DNA from: Amaurobius ferox
Lineage: Eukaryota > Arthropoda > Arachnida > Araneae > Amaurobiidae
Direction: 5' to 3'
Assembly: GCA_951213105.1 (NCBI GenBank)
Contig: OX578145.1
Coordinates: 13,546,707 to 13,610,706, forward strand
DNA length: 64,000 nt
Shown: piece after piece, positions 22,229-34,800 of the stretch
How positions within the stretch are numbered: the first letter of the stretch is position 1
How the letters are laid out: each line of letters opens with the position of its first letter
Program-made: the position numbers and the translations under genes
Notes under the pieces: model-generated
Databases searched by the model: none
What the model was told of the DNA's origin: nothing
What the model saw: only the letters and a program-made list of their open reading frames with translations

Positions 22229-22882
22229 GATGTTTCCATGACGCGTCATCAGACTCAGCCGTAGAGGAAAATGAAATTAATGTGAACATTATGAATCCTT
22301 CAGAAGAACACCCGTTTAGAGTATCTTCAGAAGAAGTGATGTCGCACTACGTGACTTGTAACACTACTTTATCCACAATATCATCTCACAAGCCCTATCC
22401 CAGTGCAGACGTCTTTTTTACTCCATGTGATATTCATATACCAGAAATGTTTTCAGAGGATAAGTCGCTTATGACAGAATGTGGCATGAATAAACACCTG
22501 GTGGATGATAGAAAGTTAACGTCCGGTGAATCACTTCCTTGCAATTCAGGATATTCCAAGCCCGTGGATTTGTTATCTGAAATATCTAATCCTGAGTGCA
22601 TCGTTAAGGATTCCACTGCGGATGTCAGCCTTCAAATATCCAACATATGGCAAATATCTTGCCCGAATCCCCTTCTTGCAATGCATGGGGTGCACAGTTC
22701 TCTAAATCTGACGAATTTTCACAAAACGTCTTTATTCTTGCGGACATTCCTGCGAAAGATGTTCCTAATATAAATATGTCACGTGCGGAGCTAATGTCCG
22801 ATGAAGATAGGCATACGAAGCTCGATCTATGCAAAAGAAAATCCAGCTCAGAACAACTGCACGTATAGTAGACAGTTAGACA
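22229..22882 (+). CDS. protein kinase gene, exon 4 (acidic tail), frame broken
   Basis: The acceptor TTTTGCAG ends at 22228, and the phase 1 G of exon 3 joins GA to give Gly: GCFHDASSDSAVEENEINVN. The sequence is a Ser/Glu-rich tail with no known domain. The original frame runs to TAA at 22773, but the more protein-like text switches frame near 22620-22650 and continues as ILPESPSCNAWGAQFSKSDE, then SRAELMSDEDRHTKLDL, to a TAG at 22866. A strong donor GTAAGT begins at 22883. Its phase fits exon 5 only in the original frame. At least one indel, and probably two, therefore separate this exon from an intact gene. Confidence 0.65.
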
Positions 22883-24049
22883 GTAAGTTCATTACAACTC
22901 CTTATCTAGACTGTACAGAATAATCCTTACACGACCTTTATTTTCTCAACTGTTCATCGCAGATACAAGCTTCTAATATTCGCAAAGTTGCGTCAAATAG
23001 TAAGTTTTCGTGCTGCCATTGCAGTTAACGGCTTTTCCATGCCGATGAGGGGATAATATGCACGAAACTGTTCCATGGATACTGTATTAGGAGTGTCTTC
23101 TTGAATTTATTTTATAATCGTTTTAAATCGCGAAACGTATTTGTCAAAAGTAACTCTCACTTTTTGAACGATACCTCAAACCATAATTTTCCAATGACTA
23201 AAAATGTCTTCATACATTAACACGCAAAACGAATAGAAAAATTGATATTTTTACGAGTAAAATTTATGAAAATATAGCAACTCAAATTGACAGCAGTTTT
23301 GCTGAGAAATTTGCATCCCATTTGGGTTGCGTCCTCTGAATTGCGAGACTTTTCAATTTGTCAGCAAATTGAAAATGAACTCCGTCTTCTAAACAAATTA
23401 TCAGGTGTACAAGGACTTTCTGGAGAAACCTGATAAATCCTAAAGATATGTTATCAAATGAAATTTAAAATCAAATATCCTGAAATTTTTCATTTCCACT
23501 TTAACACGGTCCTTTAATGCTTGGTCACATCAAGTCATAAATTTTAATATTTTATAGCTTGGTAACTTTTGCTCGTAAAGGAATCGAACTTGTTTGAATT
23601 TTGAATGTTGTATAAAAATATTTTTTGTAATAATACTTTTTAATACAAATACGCTTACGGATTCAGAAGTGCTACGAGATAAATTGAGATTATTTGAATC
23701 AAAATAAATCTACGACTAACGATTGAGGAAATATAGATCATATAAGAACTTTCCGGGATACCTTGCATTTAGTTTGAGAGAATTTCTGTAGCAACTCAAA
23801 GTAAGTGATTTTCGTTTAAGTGATGTTGCAATTTCCATGTACACCTTTGACTCTTTCATTCCTATTTCGAAACTCATCTGCTATTAGGGGAATCATCCCA
23901 AATTGCCAAGGGAGTTATATTTTTTCATTTTCATGGATGTGGGCGTATTAATTGCTTTGCTCCACTCATTCACTGGGATCAACGGATGATGTTGGTCCGA
24001 TTTCTGTGACTTTTAAACAACGAAGTAATCTGTTGACATTTCTTTACAG

Positions 24050-24178
24050 ATTTACCCACAGAGGCTACGACCATTGCAACATCTGACTCTTTTGACAATC
24101 CTGACCATACAGAAGCAGAGGTGAGAGAAGCGTTCTTGAATCTTCCCCTACATTCTGAGGTCATGGAAGTATCCCACG
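24050..24178 (+). CDS. protein kinase gene, exon 5
   Basis: The acceptor TCTTTACAG ends at 24049 and the donor GTAAGA begins at 24179. It reads LPTEATTIATSDSFDNPDHT, then EAEVREAFLNLPLHSEVMEV. It is acidic like exon 4 and has no known domain. It leaves in phase 1 and joins exon 6 to give SHD. Confidence 0.65.
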
Positions 24179-24684
24179 GTAAGAAAGGCAATCGCTTTAT
24201 AATAATTATTTTCTATTTCACCAGATCTTTTGTTTATTCAATTCAGATGCGAAAAAATTTAATGAATCTGGTCACGTAAAGTTCAGCATATCGCGAAACA
24301 ATCGAAAATAATTGTCTAAGGCTGACAGGCTGATTCTCGGGAAACTTATAATAAAATAAGTTGACGTTGTTTTAAGACGGCCAACAACTTAAAAATACTC
24401 TAATCAACTTAATCATCAACTTAATCATACAACTTAAAAATACTCTAACTTGTTTTGATATGAATAACATCTATGGTTGAAGTTTTCTTGCGAAAAAATG
24501 TAGCGTCACAAGAAACGTAATAACTTTGGATCACCTGAATCTAATTCTAATACATATAATACATAAAAATGTAAATAATGTTTCTTGCTTTCACGAAGAT
24601 AGGGTGCAGATTATGAATACATAAAAATAATTTCAATTTTTAATATTTTCAAGATATTTTTTTTTGAAAAAAAGATAGATTTGA

Positions 24685-24814
24685 TCTCCCTTTGCAATGG
24701 ACGCCAATGTCTGCAAAGGGGGACCGAATTGTTTGGGATAGGGTATGTCAAATACCTGCCATTTTGAGAGGTTTTTCGATTGGGATGGACGCTGTCCCAC
24801 CCGTAAGCAAAAGG
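24685..24814. mobile_element. half copy of the piggyBac-type MITE
   Basis: Matches the right part of the element at 17138-17361: the central GACGCCAATGTCTGCAAAGG block, then TTTGGGATAGGGTATGTCAA, then GCTGTCCCACCCGTAAGC and AAAAGG, ending against TTAA at 24815-24818. The left half is missing. It lies in kinase intron 5. Confidence 0.85.
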
Positions 24815-25495
24815 TTAAACAGTCGAGTAAACAAAAATATGTAGGTTTTACAAAGATCGAACAAAGTTATGAAGGAACCTTCATAGTGTAGTACAACGTA
24901 TGTACAATTGTTCTAATACAAATATTTAGTCTTTGTATACTCTTTTACATACATATTTCGTACAGTCATACATACAGTATCAATCAACAGATTTTTTTCA
25001 AGCTCTTTAAGGTAAAAGGGAACACGTTATAATTTCAATCATTTGGACTCATGATAGATTATTCAAAAATGTTCTTGTAAAATTTAATTTCCAGAATAAA
25101 ATTTTTAAAGAATTGTCCGAGAATTCCTTTCTAAATGCCATTAGTTAAATGAAATGTAATTTTTCACCCAAGATGTAGTGAAAATTACTTTTGTGAAACT
25201 TAGAATCCAGCCCATTTATTTAGAAATAGAAGGGGGACTTGTATGAATGAAATAGTTATTCGGAACTCTTATTTTTATGGCCTGAATCTAGATAATACAA
25301 TGTAATAGATTATAATTCGGATCTCCTTAGTGGCAGAAATCCAAATTGGCAACACAGTATCGTCGAAGTATAAATGTGCGTCTATAACATATATGAATCT
25401 TCTTGATAATATCTCCAACATTGAGGCCATGTTGTAAATACATTGCTGTAATAGATGCAGCACTCCCAAATACTACTTATATTTATAATACTAAG

Positions 25496-25590
25496 AAATT
25501 CCGTTATAACAAACTTCGCGGGACCACGGAAATCTGTTTGTTATAACACAATTTCGTAATAACGGAATTTCATTTGGGAAATTCAATTTA
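25496..25590. repeat. imperfect inverted repeat in kinase intron 5
   Basis: AAATTCCGTTATAACAAAC on the left pairs with GTTTGTTATAACA and TAACGGAATTT on the right. It could be a small fold-back element. No target duplication is clear. Confidence 0.6.
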
Positions 25591-25722
25591 TACTAGTGGT
25601 TCAATTTATACAGAATTTATACAAAATTCAACTTATACAGAAGGCTTTAAACTTAACTTTGTGCACACTTGTAAGATAGTATACGAGATAATTATGTGTT
25701 ATGTATTATGCTTGTCTTCCAG

Positions 25723-25781
25723 ATGCTGCCCCTAAAAAGGAAAAAGAGCCGCCGGAAACTGGTTCGCCAATGGTTTCATAG
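25723..25781 (+). CDS. protein kinase gene, exon 6 (C-terminus)
   Basis: The acceptor CTTGTCTTCCAG ends at 25722. With the phase 1 G from exon 5 it reads DAAPKKEKEPPETGSPMVS and stops at TAG 25779-25781. An alternative frame of the same DNA (MLPLKRKKSRRKLVRQWFHR and onward to about 25830) is also open, so the true frame is not settled. AATAAA at 25831-25836 would serve as a poly(A) signal, but a donor-like GTAAGT at 25839 also follows, which links to the exon-like array downstream. Confidence 0.55.
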
Positions 25782-25833
25782 AATGTGGACTTGCTTCTCT
25801 ACCTGCAGTTCAGGGGCGGTTGGTGATTAGTAA

Positions 25834-26830
25834 TAAAAATGTAAGTTTCAAAATTGTATTCTAGTATCAAATCTCATTCTAACCATACAATCAGTAGATC
25901 ATTAACTAAAACTAATACATTTGTTTACCGATAGGCGGCTCCAGATGGTGCCAGTGATTAGGTCTCTGGAGAGGATTTTTCTGACGTCTTGGAATATATA
26001 TTTAATACAAAATGTAAGCTAAATAAGTGTTTTTTAAGTTCTATTGTCTAACTATGTAGTGGTATATTATTTAGCAACTCTACCTTTGTTTTTCGATAGG
26101 CGACTCCAGATGGTGCCAGTGATTAAGCCTCTGGAGAGGATTTTTTTGACGTTTTGGGATATATATTTAATACAAAATGTAAGCTAAATAAGTGTTTTTT
26201 AAGTTCTATTGTCTAACCATGTAGTAGTATATTATTTAGCAACTCTACCTTTGTTTTCCGATAGGCGACTCCAGATGGTGCCAGTGATTAGGCCTCTGGA
26301 GAGGATTTTTTTGACGTTTTGGGATATATATTTAATACAAAATGTAAGCTAAATAAGTGTTTTTTAAGTTCTATTGTCTAACCATGTAGTGGTATATTAT
26401 TTAGCAACTCTACCTTTGTTTTCCGATAGGTGACTCCAGATGGTGCCAGTGATTAAGCCTCTGGAGAGGATTTTTTTGACGTCTTGGGATATATATTTAA
26501 TACAAAATGTAAGCTAAATAAGTGTTTTTTAAGTTCTATTCCCTTAGAGAGTAGTAGTGGTATATTATTTAGTAACTATATCTTTTTTTTCCGATAGGCG
26601 ACTCCAGATGGCGCCGGTGATTATGCCTCTGGAGAGGATTTGTCTGACGTCTGACTCATATATTTAATACAAGATGCAAGTTGAATAACTGTTTTCTTTT
26701 ATTTCTATTCTGTAATCATATAGTACGCGTAGTATGCTATTTAGTAACTCTTTGCATACGAAGAGCCACTCATTGGGCTTTTGGAGATGATTTTTCTGAC
26801 GTCATGGGTTACACTTTTATTAAAATTGCT
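25834..26830 (+). repeat. tandem array of exon-like units, about 165 bp each
   Basis: Units begin after CGATAG at 25935, 26100, 26265, 26430 and 26598, with a diverged sixth near 26764. Each has a T-rich tract ending in CGATAG, an 80-base block GGCGACTCCAGATGGTGCCA and onward, then AAAAT-GTAAGC. This is the order acceptor, exon, donor. In one frame the blocks read ATPDGASD, then a stop in units 1-4. In unit 5 the stop codon is TAT, so it reads ATPDGAGDYASGEDLSDV before TGA. In another frame the block is open throughout in units 1-4. The interval 25834-25934 looks like a diverged intron part of an earlier unit, and the GGTGATTAG at the end of kinase exon 6 resembles the unit start. Confidence 0.85.
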
Positions 26831-26851
26831 ATTTATATGCCTAATATGTTT

Positions 26852-27969
26852 CTTCTTCTTCTTCTTCAGTGGCCTGACATCCCAGGATGGGCCCTTGCCT
26901 TCCGCAGAATAGAACTCCAATCTCCCCTACCCCTGGCCAAAGACCTCCAGTTTAAAACTTTTAAAATTTTAAAGTTCTTTTCCACACAGTCAAGCCATCT
27001 GAGTTTAGGTCTTCCTCTTTTACGGGTGCCGAATGGTCTGGCCGAAAAGATATTTTTTGTTGTGCGGCTTTCGGCCATCCTGCACAGGTGACCCACCCTT
27101 TTAATTCTCTGAATCGTGATGTAATTGACTATATCTGGTTCTTTAAAAGACTTATAACGTTCAGAGTTTGTTCTTCTTCTCCAGATGTCGTTACAATTTA
27201 AGCCACCAAAAATACCTCTCAAGATTTTTCTCTCAAAAACAGAAATGATATCTTTAACTTTTTCTGTCATTGCCCAAGTCTCAGCAGAGTAGGTAAGAAT
27301 GGGTCTGATTAAACTTTTGTAGATTATAATCTTCGTTTTTCTGCTGATGAAGTCAGACTTTAAGTACCTTTTAAGGCCGAAAAAACATCGGTTAGCAGCT
27401 GTAACTCTACCACGAATTTCGGGCATAATGTTATTGAGAGTATTAACTTCAGATCCTAAATATTTGAAGTTGCTTACAGTTTCAAACTTGTAAACCCCAA
27501 TTTCGAAATAAGGACAGTCATAATTGCCACAGGGCATATACTTAGTTTTATTTTGATTAATGGTTAGATGCATTTTACTGGCTGCGGCCTCTAAAGATGT
27601 GAAGGCTTCCCTAAGTAACTCGGGAGTGCGTGCTACAATGTCAATGTCGTCAGCAAACGCAAAAATCTGGACAGACCTGTTAAAGATTGTTCCACGGGTA
27701 TTGATGTTAGAGTCTTTCACAATTTTTTGGAGTGCAATATTGAAAAGCAAACATTCCAGAGCATCCCCTTGTCTGAGCCCATTTGAAACAGTAATAGGCT
27801 CGGAGAGATTATTCTTAATTCTTACCCTAAGCTTTGTTTCGGTAAGAGTAATATTAGCCAAATTTATAAGTTTATCGGGTATTAGAAATTCTCTCATAGC
27901 TTCAATTAAAAGTTTTCTGTTTACTTAATCATTGGCAGTCTTGAAATCAACGAAGAGATGGTAAGTTGC
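26852..27969 (-). mobile_element. RTE-like LINE, 5'-truncated, with perfect 14 bp TSD
   Basis: TGCCTAATATGTTT is repeated exactly at 26838-26851 and 27970-27983. The element between them, read on the minus strand, starts inside the reverse transcriptase and ends in a short (GAA)n tail at the 26852 side. A simple-repeat tail instead of poly(A) is usual for RTE-type LINEs. The tail of the coding frame (RGRPKLRWLDCVEKNF, then RARAHPG-like) matches the C-terminus seen in F52C9.6-type transposon proteins as I know them. Confidence 0.93.
26866..27962 (-). pseudogene. reverse transcriptase, C-terminal two-thirds, one stop
   Basis: The coding text begins HLFVDFKTAND, then a TAA at 27927-27929, then VNRKLLIEAMREFLIPDKLI, and is open from there for 343 residues. 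Counting from the Met of MREFL, GLRQGDALECLLFN is at 40-53 (RT motif with RQGD), the catalytic FADD at 81-84, NQNKTKYM near 114, and FKYLG near 143. A basic C-terminal region contains RGRPKLRWLD. The endonuclease and N-terminal RT are missing by 5' truncation. Because only one stop has arisen, the insertion is fairly young. It would have used target-primed reverse transcription in the nucleus. Confidence 0.93.
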
Positions 27970-27983
27970 TGCCTAATATGTTT

Positions 27984-29374
27984 TGTTGTAATTAATATCT
28001 CAATTGCACAAATGTCAGTAAAACTATTTCGTAGCACATTATATAGTAACTGTAAATACGGATCTTTTATCGTGTTTGTCTATTCATAACGGAGCAGTTG
28101 GAAGGAATTTAATGGATTTTCTAGTGTGTAAAAGAGATTCGATGAAGTTTCTCTTATAATGTATTCTATAGTAGACATTCTTTGGCATGAAAGCTGTACT
28201 CATAACTATTATCACATCTTTGAATTATTTTTAAACTTAAAGAAATGTCAATTCTTGTTAAAATTATGTAACATATCTTTCATTAAATTAGATAACTTAT
28301 TATTTCCCCGCTTAACTTACTAAGTCGTGGATTTGGTATATAAATTCACACCTAATGAAACGTACATAACGCGCTTGACTGGAATAAATATTTATCGGTC
28401 ACCGACACTATTAAAAATTTGGAAAACATCCTTTATTTTAAAGGAAACTTGATCTCTCAAATTGAATGAAACTTTGCAAATGGAAATAATCGAAGTCACT
28501 TACTGTGTCACATCAGCACCAGTAATGCCTCCGTTTAGTTTTAATGTTAATAAGACAGGTATCGGAAAATAAAACATTGCAATAATAAATTTGACAGTAA
28601 ATTCATTCTCAAAATGTGCATAACTGAATCAGTGCTAGTTTGAATATTAACACGTTCAAGACGAAGCCGATTTTGATATACTTTTCTTACAGCCGGCGGA
28701 GTAAGGCTAAGTGGCTAAGTGGATATTAGGCCGTGTAGAGTATAGACAGACGATAACGTGCTCAACGCAGTAGAGATTTTATTTTACTTTATATTTAGAA
28801 TGTTTTAATAAAATACACTGAAGAAGTGTAAGTGTATTTTGTATGTTATATAAATTACAATTTTGTAAGTGTATTTTTAATATTATATAAATTAAGTTTT
28901 GGAAGTGTACATTTTATGTTTTATACATTAAGTTTATTTATCAGATTTGATACAGTCGGTTTTACAGGAACCGAAAACTCAGTGTCGGTCTTCAGGTTCC
29001 GGCGCCGACCGAAAGGAAAAGTTTGGTGTCAGCCCCCAGGGACTGGCACCGTCTCGAACGTGAGTGCTTATAGACAAATATTAATTATTATTCAGTTGAA
29101 ATGATAAAAGTTTGATTTTTCCTAGGTTTACTGAACAAGATCTTTTTTGCGAATTCTGTAATTCTTTGTTAGAGAAGCATGCTTTTGAGACATTTTTCCC
29201 AGAGCTGTGAGGTTAGGAATTTGGTATTTAGTCCAATGAAAAATTCAAAGTCACATTGAGGTGGTGGTTAGAAACCACGAAAATAATAAGCGTTAGTTCG
29301 CTCATTCCTTCTGCTTAATGACTGATCGTAGGCATGCCAACCAATCAATATATTTTATTAATACACGTTTTATG
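27984..29374. other. non-coding stretch with a small GC-rich pocket
   Basis: Mostly AT-rich and featureless. The part 28960-29060 is richer in GC and is open in one plus frame (FTGTENSVSVFRFRRRPKGK and onward), followed by a possible donor GTGAGT at 29060. It may be an exon or a transposon piece. I do not recognise it. Confidence 0.4.
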
Positions 29375-29605
29375 ATGTTATTTATTATATAATGGTAGGT
29401 TTACTGCTGTTATTTTTCAAATAATCGTATGTTTTATGATATTATTTTTTTATATAATTATAGGTTTTATGATGTTATTTTTATATAATCATAGGTTTTA
29501 TGATATATTTTTATGTAATCATATGTTTTATGATGCTTTTTATATAATAATAGGTTTTACGCTTTTTTTATATAATTACAGGTTTTATGCTTTTTTTCTA
29601 GGTGA
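29375..29605 (+). repeat. AT-rich minisatellite, about 33-36 bp units
   Basis: Repeated GGTTTTATGATGTTATTTTT followed by ATATAATCATA-like text, six to seven degenerate units. The overlapping plus ORF (FYIIIGFMMLFLYNHR) is a product of the repeat. Confidence 0.9.
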
Positions 29606-30279
29606 CAAAATAGATGGCTTAGCTGTTGTCATACAGAATCTTGTAAAATGGAATTATCGGCCATCCTATCTATATTTCTATTTTTATACAATACAAAGTC
29701 ATTCATTCAATAGTTTATGACTGGACATCCCTAAAATAAAGAGCAAAAACATATGCGTCTGCTTCTGTCATTTGTCCAATTTTCAATTTTTCTTGCATAA
29801 AGTGTAATACAACTTGATATGTTTACACCGTAATTCCCAGACTAAAAGTTGATTTAAGTATTTTAAAATTATATTGTTGAGCAAAATCAAAGATAAATAA
29901 TTGAACTTACACATGCATTTCTAATTGACGTTGAATCATAGCATACAGGATACCATTAGCTATTTTATTTGAAATTGATAATTTTTCATCATGTTCCAGC
30001 CTTAATTTTTTACCGTAAGTTATTTTGACGAGAAAAATAAATGGTTCCATTTAATGCATTATATTTTATATTGGAACTATTTTTTATCACCGTAAATAAA
30101 TATCACGCATACCTCTGTGTACGGCAGCGTCTTATTTTTTTCTTCAATTGTATTACACGTTTCTGACAAATCTATTTATCAATAAGTTAGATCGTTTCTT
30201 CCCTATCTATTTTTCAACTACATTCTAAATTAAAACATAGTTTAATGTTTATAGGACAGGGGGACCCAGAGTGATTAAT
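29606..30279. other. unannotated AT-rich DNA
   Basis: No gene or repeat structure recognised. Confidence 0.6.
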
Positions 30280-31870
30280 AAAAGCGGGTAACAAAAAAGG
30301 TTGAGAAACACTGTCTTAGAGAACCCTGTCGCTATAGAACTGGCGAATGGGATGCAGATGAAAAGCATTTAAAAGATAACAAGAAAGATGAATCATGCAT
30401 AAATCATTGATTATGACACACTTTCCAACTGAAATGCAATTTTATTTAAACACCTCTAAAATGCGATACATTAGCGGTAATATTTTTAAAATTATCGCAA
30501 TGCTACAATAAGTTATTATATTTTAAAACTTAAAATTTCATCGAAAAAAATGAACTTTATTCAAATGAGGTCATTGAAATATAAATCACTTGGATCTCTA
30601 TGAAAAAGCAGTAAATGTTTCATTCATTAACTTTTTTCCATTCCTTTCATTCATCATAATACTACAATAATTTATTTTACTTAAAAATTTAAAACCATGG
30701 AGATGAAAGTAATTTAACTGTATGCTTAAAACTTATCGAAAGGTCTGCTATAAAATCGTCTGCATCTCTATGTAAAATCAATGAATATTTCATTCATATC
30801 AGCTGTATTGCAGACTCCAGAGCTGAATAATTTTGCATTAAAGAAATTCAGCAATTCTTATACAACTCATCTTACAGCTTGATGTGTTACATTCACCATT
30901 TGCATTAAGTGAAAATTAAACTTCGTTATAGTATAGTTTAATCAAAGTTTGATTATCAATTAAGCTGAAATATATTCTAATTGCGTTGTTTCAGAATAAA
31001 GATGCACAGAAATTAAGCAAAAATAAAGCGGTTTTAGGAGGGATACAACATTAAATATAAATTAAAACGAACTTTAAAAATCACGATTTTGACAAAAGAT
31101 GGATAGCATTGATCGTTTAAACTCAAATATATTATAATTGCGCTATTTTAGAATATAGATTCACAGAAATTAAGTAAAAATAAAGTGGTTTTAGGACGGA
31201 TAAAACATTAAATATAAATTAGAAATAACTTTAAAATCACGATTGTGCACAAGATGAATTTCTTATTTTATTTTGAAGTGGGTCACTTGATCTCTTCATA
31301 TGATACGGGTGTCATTATTCCATTCCTTTCATTCATCATAATACTACAATAATTTATTTTACTTAAAAATTTAAAACCATGGAGATGAAAGTAATTTAAC
31401 TGTATGCTTAAAACTTATCGAAAGGTCTGCTATAAAATCGTCTGCATCTCTATGTAAAATCAATGAATATTTCATTCATATCAGCTGTATTGCAGACTCC
31501 AGAGCTGAATAATTTTGCATTAAAGAAATTCAGCAATTCTTATACAACTCATCTTACAGCTTGATGTGTTACATTCACCATTTGCATTAAGTGAAAATTA
31601 AACTTCGTTATAGTATAGTTTAATCAAAGTTTGATTATCAATTAAGCTGAAATATATTCTAATTGCGTTGTTTCAGAATATAGATTCACAGAAATTAAGT
31701 AAAAATAAAGCGGTTTTAGGACGGATAAAACATTAAATATAAATTAGAAATAACTTTAAAATCACGATTGTGCACAAGATGAATTTCTTATTTTATTTTG
31801 AAGTGGGTCACTTGATCTCTTCATATGATACGGGTGTCATTATTATTTTAATTTTTATTTAAAAAAACTA
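30280..31870 (+). repeat. dispersed repeat with recent internal duplication
   Basis: An unclassified family also present at 43390-44360 (shared landmarks: AACAAGAAAGAT-AATCATGC, CTCTAAAA-GCGATACATT, GGTAATATTTTTAAAATTAT, CATCGAAAAAAATGAACTT, CAGCTGTATTGC, AAGCGGTTTTAG, TTTTGAAGTGGGTCAC). In this copy, 30636-30995 and 31318-31677 are the same apart from their edges, and 31151-31317 is repeated at 31677-31855. No ORF and no clear terminal repeats. Confidence 0.88.
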
Positions 31871-34800
31871 ACGAATATATTTTACGAAATTTTTTTTATA
31901 TTTTTTTTTATGAGATAATTTGAATATTTTTTAAAACTTGCGAAGCAATTTGAGAATTTTAAATTCGCTTAAAAAATGTTTGAAAAATTAGGTCCTATAG
32001 GGTTCAATGCATTTCATTTTTTAATACCCGGGTTCAATTCAAAACTAATTGGGTATATAAATTCATTTATATTCCCACAGGTCACACAGACCGTCTGAAC
32101 AACATACTACAATTTCATTTTGATAAAGTCATTTTTACCGCAGTTATGGTGCGAACGGCCAGACCGACAGATAGAATAAACAAAGAAATAAACACTTTTT
32201 AACTATGTTGCAAAGCGCTAATAAAAGGTATGAATTATAGTCATCAGTTTCCGCTATTAGAACTGAAATATCACTTTTGTACTCGGTACATGCTATACCG
32301 AGTACTTATGCATCTTGAAATATTATGTAAAAGAGATCTTCTATCTCACTTGGCGACAAAATTGACAAATATTGCCAAACTGGCGACTTCGGAAACTGTT
32401 GCCAAATTGAAAAAAATGCGGGATTTCGAATATTAATATTTAATATCTTTGGTAATTTATCTCGTTTTGCGAGTTTAGAGTGTCTTAAATGAATTGCGTT
32501 TTATTGGGGGTTGCGTAGTAAATGTGTTTAGTTAGGGAATCGTATAAAACATCTGGAGAGGCTTGTGTTGCGCATATTTTCGGGGAATGAAGGAGCTGAA
32601 GTGCTACAGGCGTATGGATGGGAGGGCACAACTTTTTGCACCCAGTCATAAGTTCAGTTTAACTTCAAATAGTAAAGAGAAAGTATTGTTTATAAGAAAA
32701 TTGTCGAATTCAAAATTTCTGCAGAAAATCACGCTGCCAGAACTCAATACATTTCAAATACTTTCGATAGAATGCCGATCAGCTTGTACGGTACGTGTGC
32801 GTGTTTAAATGTAAAGTTATTATTATCCACATACATAAAATTGTTAGTTGTGTTTCTATCTGTTTGTTTATCCCAGAAAGGGGAGAATTCAGCTTTTTTC
32901 TTTTTTATGAGAATGATTATATAATTTCACAGAAATACTAAAAATATTAACAGCACACCGCCGCTTGTGAATTTTAAGTTTCTTTACATCATACATCACG
33001 TACGAATAATGGGAATAAAATGCTTATTTTAAACATAATTTATAAAGGCAAAACAAATAAAACCAATCTCATAATTCTAGAATGGATCGTTCTCGAGATA
33101 TTTAAGTTTTTTAATCTATGAAGAGCTGACGGTTTGTTTAGATATGACTAAAACACTATTGAATGTAAATTCTTAAAATTAAGTCGATCGTAGAGTAAAT
33201 CCCTGTTGTGAAATAAATTTTAGGCCGATACGCTGAAATACGACGATACGCCAGTGCCTTTTTTGAAGTGCATTTTCCATGGAGTTTGCAAATATCTTCA
33301 AGATCTCGAAATATAAATGCTAAAATGTTTTAATTAAATGCCTGTTTTATAATTAATTTTTTAGAACACAACGCTACAGACCAACCCTACTACTCTAGAG
33401 GGAATCGCTCTCGAGATAATTAAGTTTTCTGGAATTTTGAGTAGCTGGCTATTTTGCAACATGTATTAAAATTCCAGAATGAATATAATTTCAAATAAGT
33501 AAGCGCGTGATTTTGATCAGATAAACTTAATTTAATGGACCTCGAAATTCAGAAACAGAAAATAAATTCGAGTATTTAGCGAATGTCACATGGTGCCTAC
33601 ATGAATTGTTTATATAATGTATTTATACATTAAATGCATTCGTTTTTGAGTTATCCACACAAATAGACGGACATCCTTTAAAAATGTACTTAAAATGCGC
33701 TTGTCCACTATTATAAAATGATCGCCACGTATGGCCCCTAATTCTATCGCTCATGGACCCCAAAATTTTAATTCTTCACCTATTGACAGTAGCATTGTGA
33801 CACGGTAGAAGAGCCCATTTTATTCTTAATATTTTCTTTTCAGAGTGAGATTTCCTTTAATGCAATGTGATATTGTTTTTTAACTGATTCATTAGTTCAG
33901 TATTTTATAATTTTCGAAAAATATAAACAAATAAATATTCCCAAAATTGATAAAAATTTTGAAATATTTTCAAATTGAGTAAAATATTGAGATATGTATT
34001 GGCCCCGTTTAAAGAGAGGGATCTGAAGCGACTATCCAGTCGGCATACCGTCAAAAAAACTAATGTGGGTATCCCAGGACTCTCCCTACAGTCTCAAATA
34101 TATTATATCGTTCATAATCCATTGAGTTGAATTGCAAAAACTGATACGGATACTCATTTGAAAATGTATTAATTTAGTTTTAATACATCATTTTCATTTG
34201 GTAACTTTAAGCGTTTTAAAACGTCGCCAACGCCTCAGAATTTCAAAATACTTCAATACCTCGAGAATGATTCATCCTAGAGTACAAAGGTACAGTTCAT
34301 CTTATGAATACATATAAAACAAGAAATTCATTAATTTCTTTAAATTCATTTAGTCTTGCTAAAAGCTTTTATTTAACTCGTTATGACCAATATGTGTCTT
34401 TTTCAAATTCTTTGATGGCATTTAAACATACCTTCCCAACGTTCTAGAGAGCTGAAAATGAGTACATAGCTTAGTCTAGTAGAACATTTGAATCCATTAA
34501 AATGTGGTTTTTCCACGAAATATAAAACCGCCCCCTCCCCTTTTCGTTTCTATATATATTGTGATGAATGCATAAAATGCTTTTACCTTATACCGACTTC
34601 ATACCAGGAGAAAACACTTCTACAGACAACCATTAATAGTATGTGAAAATAAGGCTGTGGGATTAGGATGGTATTTCGTCACAGGGTTGCCATATTTGGC
34701 GAAATAGCGCCAACTTGGCGATTTTTGGCGAGTTTCCGAATTCCTTAGAACTTCTTGAAATATTGAGTGTTCTGAAAAATATGAGCACAAGCATCGCTCA

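Noticed and set aside
26681..27091. Plus-strand ORF of 136 codons
   Set aside because: Crosses the TSD and runs antisense through the RTE-like LINE.
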